In this document: piece by piece, positions 41,301 to 53,300 of the stretch | How positions within the stretch are numbered: position 1 is the first letter of the stretch | How the letters are laid out: every line of letters begins with the position of its first letter | Notes under the pieces: generated by a model | Database searches by the model: none | The model's input: the letters and a program-made list of their open reading frames with translations, nothing else | What the model was told of the DNA's origin: nothing | Translations under genes and position numbers: made by a program | Origin: Galbula dea | Taxonomy: Eukaryota; Chordata; Aves; Piciformes; Galbulidae | Assembly: GCA_013399015.1 (NCBI GenBank) | Contig: VWZX01002691.1 | Coordinates: 2,644-66,643, forward strand | Direction: 5' to 3' | Length of the DNA stretch: 64,000 bases

Positions 41301-44300
41301 AGCCTCCTCTTCTCCAAGCTAAAGAGACCCAGCTTCCTCAGCCTTTCCTCATAAGGAAGATGTTCCAGCCCCTTCATCATCTTTGTGGCTCTGCGCTGGA
41401 CTCTTTCCAGCAGTTCCCTATCCTTCTTAAACTATTATAGTGGCTAAAAGAGAAAAAACACTGAAAAGGCAAAGTTATGATTCAATATAGCTAACTACAT
41501 TTCAAAGTATTACTCATATATGTTTTCTTCATCAAAAAGACACAGATGAAGGTAATAGTCACACTATTTAATCTCACTTTGACTCACAAAACGAGTTTAA
41601 ACTTGTGTGTCTTGGATACTTTGTGACAACAAAAAGAGGAATGTTTTTGTATCAATTGATTTGTAAGTTTCACAAGAGAATACAAGTTCTAAGAAATTAT
41701 TTCTGTGGTTTTCCTCTAAAACAGGCAGATGAAGCATGTTCTAAACAGCTGTTTGAAACTATAAGTAACAGTTTGCAAACACATGTTCATAAAGTTCAGT
41801 GGATTTGGGAATCCATATGCAAGACCATGTTTTTAGGTACTCTTGAAGCTGTGAATCTTCCTCTGCCAAGCACACAAGACCACTGAATACAGTTGTTTAT
41901 ATTAGTAACTCTGTCTCAGAAATACACCCAGTGTCCACAAGCTAATTTTAGAATGATGTTTCTTATCCTGTACCAAAATTCTATCCTCCCTCTGTTTAAG
42001 ACCTGTGTATACTTACCAATTGCAACAAATGTTTAAATATTTGGGAAGTCTTATTTCTTCACTGGAAATGGACCTAATCCTACAGATTTCATGTATGAGA
42101 ATTATCCCAGTGAGCTCAGACCTTTTCCTCATACTGAAGTTAAGTGACCTATTGGTATGAGACAAAGCTGCTTTCTACACATGTCAACATCTCAACAGTG
42201 AGCAAAGTCAATCCAGCTGAAATTCAATAAGCTCATGAATGGAGTAAGCAGGGAAAAGCACAGTCCCTAGATATTTACTGAATGTATTGCCATGACAAAT
42301 ATATTTTATCTGCCTTTCTAGTGGAGTGGGATTTAAGGAATGTAGGTCCCAAGGTCTGCTTCAGAGTACAGAAATGAGCTGGAGACAGTTTTGTGCATTT
42401 CTTACAGCTGCTACTGTAATACATACATAGTGCATACAGCATTATGGCAACAGAGGGAATGTTTTGCCAATTGACAGGGTCAATAGAATACATGCAAGAA
42501 CTGACAGTAAGGATAAACATATTTTACTAGTTAATCTGAGAACAAAATACAGAGATAACCAGTTACTTCAAAAGCTCTGAGACTTATTTTACTAGTTACT
42601 CTGAAAACAAAATACAGAGATAACCAGGTACTTCAAAAGAATACAAAGACAGCAAAACCAAACTAAACATACTTCTAAGCAACAAACAATGCTAAATGAG
42701 GCAATGCATCTAATCATTACTACACCAAGCAAGCAACAGTGATTAGGAAAGATACATCACCAATTGCCCTAATACTTTACCCATCATCCACATCCGCAGT
42801 CGCTGGGAAGCCCTAGTTACAGTGAGGGTTCTAGAGAACTGTCCTGGCAAATGGGAATCCTACACAGGTGAGGTCTCCAGAGTCACTGTAAGAAGGGCCC
42901 AGCTTTTATAATGCTGGATTACCAAGCCTAGCAAGCCAAGATGACTTGCATTTCTGTATGTGTGGAAATATCTGGATTTATTGCCCTGGTTTATTCCACC
43001 TGGAGCCTGGCCAGGGCTCAAGGAGGAACCAAGGGAGCTTCTCTGTCTGTTTGGCTTTGACTCTTGTTTCCAAACAAGGGAGGACATCTGCTTCATGATA
43101 CAACAAGGATACATCAATATATTCTTATGACAACTATGGATAGTTAGGTACTTTTTTAGGACACTACGGAGTACATTATATCTAAGTTACATCTTTCATT
43201 AATGAGCATGCATATTTTATTAATGATAACTAAATACTTGTATAATGAGCATTTGGCTGGAAGACTGACTTTTGTTCAGGGCCTATTGCTCAGGCTTCAG
43301 TACAATACCTTTAAGTAACGTTAGTGATTGTTATTAGGTACTCCATTATTATAGTGAAATATAAACATATAACATTCTGTTACAGATTTCATCTAGAGGT
43401 CAAGTATCAGTTTGGGCCAGTAATCCAGGCCCTAGCATATCTGGGAAATATTACAGATGAAGAATGGTAGAGGAAAACAAATATCCCTCTTAGGTCAAGT
43501 AAGGTAAAACTTCCATGTGGAAGATTTATCTTACTTCATCTATCTAAAAGTTAAATCATAGAATCACAGAATCGTCAGAGTTGGAAGGGACCTTAAAGAT
43601 CATCTAGGTCCAACCCCCGTGCCTGGCAGGGACATATCTGAGATAAAATAGTTCTTTAGGGTCCCTTACTATTCAGTGGAGAGAGGTAAGCATATCCAGA
43701 GGGCAATAATTCTGTCTATTTTAGGCAAATATTCTGGAATGATAGAAAAGGTTCCTCTAAAGGTACCTTTTTGTACATTCAACTTCATCTGACAAAATGT
43801 GAGAAGATTCTCATACAATGTAAGTTTCCTGATGAGAAACTTCTGTCATCATGTCTCTGTTAGCAAAACCATTTCTACCATGCTCTGCACAGTATTATCT
43901 AAGTAACAGTGAAAAAAAATACGTGTGCTTCCTGACAGTCCTGTGGACTAGACTACAATGACTTGGGTCCTGTATGTCCAACAGATCCAAGGAATGTTTT
44001 ACATCACCTATTTTCTGAGAAGCTGGGGTTTTCCCTATATTTTTTTTTCAAAGCAGTCTATCTAAAGAACTCTGCATAATCATAACATTGTAGAATGGTT
44101 TGGGTTGGGAATCACCTTAAAGATCACCTGGTTTCAACCCCTCCTGCTATGGGCAGGAATGCCATCCACTAGGCCAGGTTGGTCAAAGCCCCATCCAACT
44201 TGGCCTTGAACACTGCCAGGGATGGGGCATCCACAACCTCTTTGGGCAATCTGTTCAAGTGTTTCATCATCCTCACAGTACAGAACTTCTTTCTTACACC

Positions 44301-47300
44301 TAATCTACTGAAAGGCAGTGGCCTTTATGATAAGGTCTCCCATTATAGCTCCCCTTAAGGAGCCTTCTCTTCTCCAGGCTGAACAACCTCAGCTTTCTCA
44401 GTCTGTTTTCATAGAAGAGGACCCTCCAAACCTCTCATCATCTTCATGGTTCTTCTCTGTACTCACTTGAGCAGGTGCATGTCTTTCTTAGAAGAAGAAA
44501 CTTATCCTTCTGGGGAGTGCCACAAGATGTCCTGGCATCCTGGCTGTTCATTCAGGCTGGTCAGTACACAGAAGCATGGACTAAAAGGAAAGGGTCTGTT
44601 GCCCAGCTGAACCTTGCTTCCTGATATAGAGCTCAGACCTGCATCCAGCAAATTGGAAATGCCTTTGTATGTCTTACCATAGACATAGGATTTTTGAGCT
44701 TGCCTCAATTTCCACAAGTCACATAATTTATACTGAAGCTTGCAGCATTTGCAGAACCTGGTTTGTAAGGCTCTTTTATTCACTTGGCATCAAAGTCTTG
44801 CACCAAATACCTCTGAGTTAAAAAAAAAACCTTGTTTTTTGAACTACCTGGCTAACCGACAAGAAATATAAATCAGCAGTGCTCCTTGCCAGGCCAAAGA
44901 TAGGCTGAATCTCATTTTGTTTCACCCTTAAAATACTTTTTCTTTTCAGAGTAAAAGAACTCTAAAATTCAATGTAGGTACATTTTTCAGCAGTTTATCT
45001 AGAATGAACAGTAGGATACAAACTTCAGGGAGAAGGTTGCTTTCCCACTTATTTTTAAAAGCTGTTTTTTTCTCCTCTTGAATGCTGTATTCTGCATCAA
45101 GTGAGGGATGATGATACCTTTCCTTTTACTGCAAGCAAACAAAGGTTGCCATGGCAAGCAGGCTCAAGAGGCAGAAGAAATATCAGCAAGAGCTGATGTT
45201 CATGTCCACCAGAGCGCTGAAGTGAAATTTTCTTTCATCTTTTGCCATTTTCAAGTGTCATCCTGCACACAACAACAAAGCCCTTTCTATTGACATAGAC
45301 TTTCAAATGTAATTAAGAGCCAATTTTCACAGGCTCAGTTTTACCCAATACCAAAATAATTACTTGGTATTTACCAAGAGAATGACTGGCACTTTCATAC
45401 ACTCATGTTGTCCCTGCCTCATGCTCTCTTACTTGTATCATTAGTGTTTCAAGAGCGAGGCAAGAAGATCTGCAGCACAAATGAACTCATTGTAAGCAGG
45501 AACACAGAGCCCAATTTCAATTCTTGAAACTGACTGGTTCCTGATGAAAATTATGTGCAATCCAGCATTGTCAGCCTGGAAGGGCAATATTTCCTGCTGA
45601 TCACCATCAGGCATAATTACTTACTTTCATTGGTACAAAATAAATACTGCCAAGGCACATGACAAAAGCTTGATTTCTTGAAGGTAACACCTTCTGTGGC
45701 AACTGTAATAATAAAGACTCTAACAGAGCAAGCAGGTGAGTTAAGAGTTATACTGGACATACACTGGTGTAGGTGCAGCTCCATCTAGGAGAATCATAGT
45801 GGTTGAGTTAAATTCATACTCACCTGGGAATATGTTGGGAGGAATTCACTGGAATATGCTGTAAGCATTTGAAGATGACATGAAAGAAAGAAACCTCCAC
45901 TTGCAGTGTGTAATTCAGATGCAGTTTAGAAATCTCTCTTAGGATAAAACGAATTGTGCCCTGGCCTCCAATGACCAGACTCCAGAGATTATCAAAGGAG
46001 CACAGAACAATTATTTAAAAATTAGTCTTTTTCATAGTAATAGAGACCTATTTTAGTTAGATTTATTAACCTAACCAGATTCTGTGACCAGAGTCTGCAT
46101 TTGCAGAAGGACTATGTGCTAGTGGAGCCACTGCTGACAAACAATATAGTTTCATTATGCATGTAATTTTGCCCATGATGATATACTCATTTTAACATTC
46201 AGACATTTTAGGCTTTCATTAAGCAGTCGAAGTCAAACTTGGGGAATTTTGCTCTATTTTGGATGCTGCAGTGTACTCTTAAAATTCTATTATGTATTTC
46301 AGCCACAAAACACTGCTGCACATTGTCAGTAAGAATGACCTCACTTCACCTGATCAACAAATTAAAGTTTCCATCCTACACAGTTTTTCAACATTATGAT
46401 TTTAATTCTAAGCCCAATTTGTGCTGCTAAGTTGAATTACTATAAATTCTTCACAGAGAAGAGTGTTTCAGAATTCAGCTGCTCTGAAAAACAAACCCAT
46501 TACTTTCATGAACAAACCTACCCACCTATGGGCATTTTCACAGAGCACCAATCTTTCTGAAAGTCTGAATGGAACCCATGTCTGGCTGAAAAAAAAAAAT
46601 CTTCCCTTTGTTAGTGTTTTGGTATGTAGGTTTTACAAAATCATGAAGTCCACAAACTCATCCAGTCTTTTTTTTTTTATGTCCCCTCTTACCTGAATGA
46701 CTCCTCCACCTTGGCCATCCTTCCCAGCTAAAAACTCTTCAGGCAAACTAATCATCTTTCCTAGCCAATCCAGCATGACAGTCTCCAGCTCTGTGCAAGC
46801 TGGACTTGCAGCCTGTGTTGAAAAATAAAACAGAGGGAATAACCTCACCAGACCATGAAGACAAATAGGACCTTTTGGAGCAAGAATAACTTTTTCTCAC
46901 TGTCTTTTCACTATAGAGGAAGAGACTAGCTGACTATCTTCACCAGATAAATCAAGGACCTGAAGACCATTTTTTGCATGTTGTTTCTAACACTTACTAA
47001 AAAAAAGTCAAACTGAGCCTCACACAAAACCATGACTATCAAATGTCAAAGATAGGATCTCCATTTTGCATTTTTTTGACATCAAATACCAACCTCTTTT
47101 GAGAATAGCCCATCTCATGAATGTGGGGGGTTTTAACATAATTCTTCCATTAATCCAGATGGTAAGAGAAGTAACAACACCTGGTGATACGCAACAGTCA
47201 TACTACTTAATGAATTACCAGTAAGTTTCCACTGCTACCACTAACTCTTTATTGCTGGTGATTTTTCAAGGGCAAAAGTTCTAAGAGGCAATAGCTTTTT

Positions 47301-50300
47301 ACTACCAGAGTTGTTCAGGGTGTCTAAGTGAAACACTTAATTAGTCAGTGTTAATTTACCTATAAAAATAATCCTATGACTTCACTATTGTTAATCAATA
47401 CTTTCATTGAAGAATGTTACTGAAATGCTTAAGGTCTTGGCAACGTGAAGCACCATTACCACATAGAAGTACACACCCCAGTAAACTTACCCAAGAGAAG
47501 CCCACGCATCCTATTCCACCACATAACATATCTGCAAGAAGAGCTGGGAAGGAAGAGGCTGCAGGGAAGTAGGCAAAAAAGTATGGACTGTGCCAGTGAG
47601 TCACCTGTATTGAGGGGAAAAGAGTCATTTTTAACTAATGCAGGAAGCAGAAGAGATTAGAGGTTGAGATCAGTCAGCAGTTCTTGACTACCAGGGTGCA
47701 ACAAAAGATCTCAGCTTTAGAAAAGCTTATGTTGTTTTTTCTTAATTTTTTATCTATCTTTTGTTCAAATTAGAAAGAAATTAGTTCTTACCCCCACCTC
47801 CCAACTGTTCTAAAATCAGAGTTCTCTATTTATCTGCCTAGAAGACAAGACTTGCATGGGCAGTGGCAGCATGAGTTTCTTTGCAGGGCACTGCTCTTGA
47901 GCCTCTGATTTTAGCAGCTCCCCAATATTTTGGTCTTTCACCTCTGTCACATGACTTAGAGAGTGTTTTCAGTGCAGCAGACATCCACAGAACTCTCTTT
48001 CCCACACTCTGGAGTTATTTGCTAAAATTAAGGCACTGAGTCTGGCATGAAAAAATCCATTCCAGTAGCCAATACTTTCTGTAGCAAATTAAACTATTAT
48101 CTTCCTATAACGTTGTGATCCATATACAATTCTGCTTTATATGTGCTAACAGGAGAGAATAACACAACAGTTGCACAAACTGTAGTCAGTAGTCTTGCAG
48201 CAGCAATAACAAATATTTATCATTTTTATTATATTGCTGCAAAATAAATATTTGCAGCAATATTTATCTGATGCAACATCTAAGTAAATTTAAGGGTCTG
48301 TGAGATACTTGATAGCACTCCACAACTCCAATCTAATAAAATTTGGCAATGGGAAATGTACTGTTACACTGCAGTGTTCAGTGGAAATAATGTGATTTAT
48401 GTTTAGCAAAACCAGCTTTCATATTAGAGATAAAAGCCAAATTTTTGAAAAAAAAGTAGTTCTAGAGGACTAGATGGACTATAAGCATGAATTCAGCAGA
48501 ATGTGCATAAGATCTTCCCTTGGCTGGAAAGTTATAGGTCACTGAGCCACTGAACTCAACTTGAACTTGAACTGGTGACTTACTGAAGTTATTGAAACCT
48601 TTTCTTGTGACATTTTGTTGGGGTTTTTTTCTAATACTGGAGCTCTCCTGTTACAGCTTGAGGGTGGTAAAAGCATACATTCTACTTTGCCTGAGCTCAG
48701 TGTTTCCTTACTCTTTTCTTCTGCATTCCCACCTCTGATAAATTTTACCTTTCACACTCCCCTCTCTGCTAATCTGTGATTTCTGTGTTCTGGAGCTAAC
48801 TCAGGGATCACTGGACCACACTGTTCTGCATGCTGCAAGTATCTCTCTATTTCTTCTTCCCATCTTCCTCATGCCAAAAAGTGGCTATTCTGCTAAGGGA
48901 CATTCTCTATTCTAAGGGGAAACTCTTAACTCTGCTCTATACAATGAATCAGATATCACTTTCTCTGCTGTAGTATACCAAATACAATATTTTGGATACC
49001 TCTGTCTCTTTCATACGAAAACAGCTCCTAGCCTCTACATACAATTTCACACTGCCTAAAATAGCCCTGTACCAGGTACGTTCAAGATTTCATTCTTACT
49101 GGTTACTAGGTCCAAACCTGCTCAAATCAGGTCTCCAAACACAAGCCACTGTGAACAGTTTTAGCTGTATCTGTTATGTCTGGTCAAAATCTCTTTCTTT
49201 GCTGTCACAAAGTTTTAGAGCACTTGCAGCAAATACCTTCCTTCTCAAATCAGAAAAAAAAAATGAGATAGGACTTGTTCTTTCACAGGAAAACACTAAA
49301 CAGATTTAAAAATACCTAGTAGGCAGCAGTCCCTGGCAGGACCCACATACACAGACTTCCACTGATACCCATAATGAGCCAAGGCTGCCAGGGTTCATCT
49401 CCCCAGCATTAGTCCTCTGTGGTCTGCAAAACTTGTGACATTCATCTTGGGTTAATCAACTTAAACTGCCTACTTGCTGGGAACCATTTGTTTGATGAAA
49501 CACAGCAGATTCCAGTTGCACCACTCACACAAAGAGCAAAAGCCAAAAGCCCCAGGGCAAGCGAAGCTGCAGTTCTCCCTTCTGCCTCCCTTCCGCCTTC
49601 TCTTGAAGCAGCTGTAAAATTAATTTCTTTCACCTTGTTGGAACAGACACACTTAGTCAAATATTGCAAAGAGCATGACACAACTGATGCTTGCTTTTTC
49701 AGCCCTCTGCTGATAAACAGTGATACACTGTAGTCTTGGGTTCAGTAATTACCACTCTAGTGCTTCTCAGAGACATTTGATTTCCCGGATCTCCTCTAAA
49801 GATGCCTATCATTCTGTAGCTTGCTTAGTCTAAGCAAGAGTCTTCCTTTACCACACACTAAGGATAGGAACTTCAGCTGAAAGTTCATAGATTTATGGAT
49901 CCAAAGTGAGTCAAATGAGCACCTTCAGCACTGCTCTTTACAGTAACAGCTAAACTTGATAATTGTTGGCTTTGGAAAAGCAGATATATTTCTGGAGAAC
50001 AAAGCAAGTCTGAGAGAAAAAGGTGACTCTCACTGATATTTTTATACACATATCCTTTCCACCTTGACCTCCCGCTGTGGAGATCAGAGTTCAGCAGCTC
50101 TTCTCTCAGTCCCTGTGTTAGTATCAGGAACATAGCACCATTATCATTTAGTGGACTACCCTTTGGAAGTCTACATCCAATTTCAAAAGAAGGCTTCTTA
50201 AAGAAATTTTATGAGTGCTTGTTCTCCTGTAGGGTAAAGATGCAGGATACTGCAATATTGCTTTACTCAATTAAATGATCCTTTTTCTTCTGAAGAATCG

Positions 50301-53300
50301 TCATTTTCACATTTTCACTCAACCAATAAGTAGCAAATATGTGAACCTAGTAAAGATGTCAATATGAAGGAAAGAAGAATTACTTATGGCCACTGATAGC
50401 TTACGGGCAAGGCAAGGCTTTATAACCTCTGTCATATTATTTATTCTCTCTAAAGAAAGCCAGTTCCTCATTTATGAAATGGAGATAAGACATTCCCAGT
50501 GAAACACTGGAAAAGCAGTATAGTGCTATATGTTATATACTATAGCTAAATCAAGGGAGGACAGTGGACTGACTTGGCAAGCAAAGGGTAAAGGGTGATG
50601 TGGAGAAGAGAGATCTTGAAAACAAGATAAGGCTAAAGCAGACCCACTCAAAGAGTATGCACATATATAAGGAAGTGTTCAGGGGACTGCATTATGGAGG
50701 GACACTCTCATGTCTTTTCTGGGAAACCTGCACAAGTGGGTGCCTCATCTATATGAAAGACCAACATGAAATATGAGGAACAAACAGGAGGAATTAGAAG
50801 ACTATGTGCAGTTACAAGGCTGGGATCACATTGGGTTCACAAAGATTTGGTGGGATAATTCACATGACTGAAGTGTTGCAGTGGATGAGAACAGGCTCTT
50901 TAGGAAGGACAAACGTTTGACACTGTCTCTCACAGCATCCTTGAAACTAAACTGAGGAAGTGTGGTCTGGCTGATTGGGTAGTGAGGTGGATTGTGAACT
51001 GGTTGAAGGACAGAAGCCAGAGAGTCATGGTCAATGGGATGGAGTCTAGTTAGAGGCCTGTGTCTAGTGGAGTCCCTCAGGGATTGGTACTGGGTCCAGT
51101 ACTTTTCAATCTATTCATTAATGACCTGGATGAGGGAACAGAGTGTGCTGTTTGCAAGTTTGCTGATGACACTAAACTGGGTGGAGTGGCTGACACACCG
51201 GAGGGTTGTGCTGCCATTCAGTGAGACTTAGACAGGCTGGAGAGTTGGGCATGGAGAAATGGAATGAAATTCAACAAGGCCAAGTGTAGAGTCTTGCACC
51301 TGGGAAAGACCAAGCCCATGTATGAGTATAGGTAGGGGACTGAGCTGTCGGAGAGCAGTGAAAGGGAAAGGGATCTGGGAGTCCTGGTAGATGGAAGCAT
51401 GACCATGAGGCAGCAGTGTGCTCTTGTGGCCAGGAGTGCAAATGGGATTCTGGGGTGTATTAGAAGGGATGCGGCTACTAGGTCAAGAGAGGTTCTTCTC
51501 CCCCTTTACTCTAGCCTGGTGAGGCCACATCTGGAATATTGTGTCCAGTTCTGGGCCCCTCAGTTTAAGAAGGATAGGGAACTGCTGGAAAGAGTTCAGT
51601 GCAGACTCACAAAGATGATGAAGGGGCTGGAACATCTTCTTTCTGAGGAAAGGCTGAGGGAGCTGGGTCTCTTTAGCTTGGAGAAGAGAAGACTAAGAGA
51701 TTACCTTATCTATGCTTTTAAGTATGTTAAGGGTGTGTGTCAGGAAGATGAGGTCAGGCTCTTCTCGGTAAGGCATAGTGATAGGACAAGAGGCAATGGC
51801 TGTAAGCTGAAGCATAGGAGATTCCATGTGAATACATGTAGAAATTTTTTCCCAGTTGAGGTGCCAGAGCACTGGCATAGACTGCCCAGAGAGGTTGTGG
51901 AGTCTCCTTCTATGGAGATATTCAAAACCCGTCTGGATGCACTTCTGTGTGACCTGGTCTAGGGAATCCTGCTGTGGCAGGGGTTTGGACTAGATGATCT
52001 TTTGAGGTCCCTTGCAACTCCTAACATTCTGTGACTCTGTGAAACCAGGAAGGTGAGGTGGAGGAGTGGTCTTTTATGCAAGAGAGCAGTAGGAATGCAT
52101 GGGGCTCTGCCTAGGGATGGACAATGAGCCAGTCAAGAGCTTATTGGTCACAACTGGTGGAGATTTCAGGATGAGTGTCTGCTACAAGCCACCTGACCAC
52201 AAAGAAGTATGAGTACAACGTTCTAACATCTGTAAGAAACCTCATGTTCGCAAGTGAGTCATAATACGCACAAGAGGCTCCAACCAAGCCGATATATGCT
52301 GGACAGAAAACAGCAGCAGGGCACAACACAGTTAGTTTCCTAACACAGGAAAGTATGGAGAAACTCATAAGGAGAGCAACAACTAAAATGTCAGTGTGCT
52401 ACCAACATTACAGAATCACAGAATCACAGAATCATTATGGTTGGAAAGGACCCTCAAGATCATCTAGTCCAACCGATAGCCCTACACTACTCTTACCCCT
52501 GAATCATCCCCTGAAGAAACGCATCTATCCTCTTCTTAAAAAACACCACGGATGGTGACTCCACCGCCTCCCTGGGCAGCCCATTCCAATATCTAACCAC
52601 TCTTTCAGTAAAGAAATTCTTCCTAATATCTAATCTAAACCTACCCTGGCTCAGCTTAAACCCATTCCCTCTAGTCCTGTCACTAGTTACAAGGGAGAAG
52701 AGGCCAACACCCGCCTCCCTAGAATGGTCTTTCAAGTAGCTGAAGAGAGCGATAAGGTCTCCCCTCAGCCTCCTCTTCTCCAGGCTAAACAACCCCAGCT
52801 CCCTAAGCCTCTCCTCATAAGACCTGTTTTCCAGACCCCTGACTAGCTTAGTTGCCCTTCTCTGCACCCTCTCTAGTAGCTCAATGTCCTTCCTAAACTG
52901 CGGTGACCAAAACTGCACACAGTACTCAAGGTGTGGCCTCACCAGTGCCATGTACAGTGGCAAGATGACCTCCCTGCTCCCACTGGTCACACTATTCCTG
53001 ATGCAAGCCATTATTCTCATCCTAAATCCCAAACATTATTCTCATCCTAAATCCCAAGCTACTAGGAAGAAAATTAACTCTATCCCAGCCAAACCCAGGA
53101 CACAGCATATATTTAAGGTAAAAAAGGTATACCGTCAGTGGAAAACCAAGATTCAGAACTGGATGAATGCCAGACACTTTGTTCTGCATTGTCTGTCCAA
53201 TGCTGATCTATTCAAGCAGTAATATTTAGCTAGTGGAGATTTGCACTAAAAGGTACTAAGAAAAAGTTGACATTTAGGAAAGGAAGTCAACAGAACTGGT

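Larger units (their letters stand above)
40480..46692 (-). other. DDC intron 4
   Basis: This is 6.2 kb. It holds three CR1 fragments (40951-41434, 43555-43632 and 44081-44492) and a 65-bp-period duplication at 42520-42639. The rest, including 41500-42500 and 44500-46690, shows only short unsupported frames. Confidence 0.6.
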
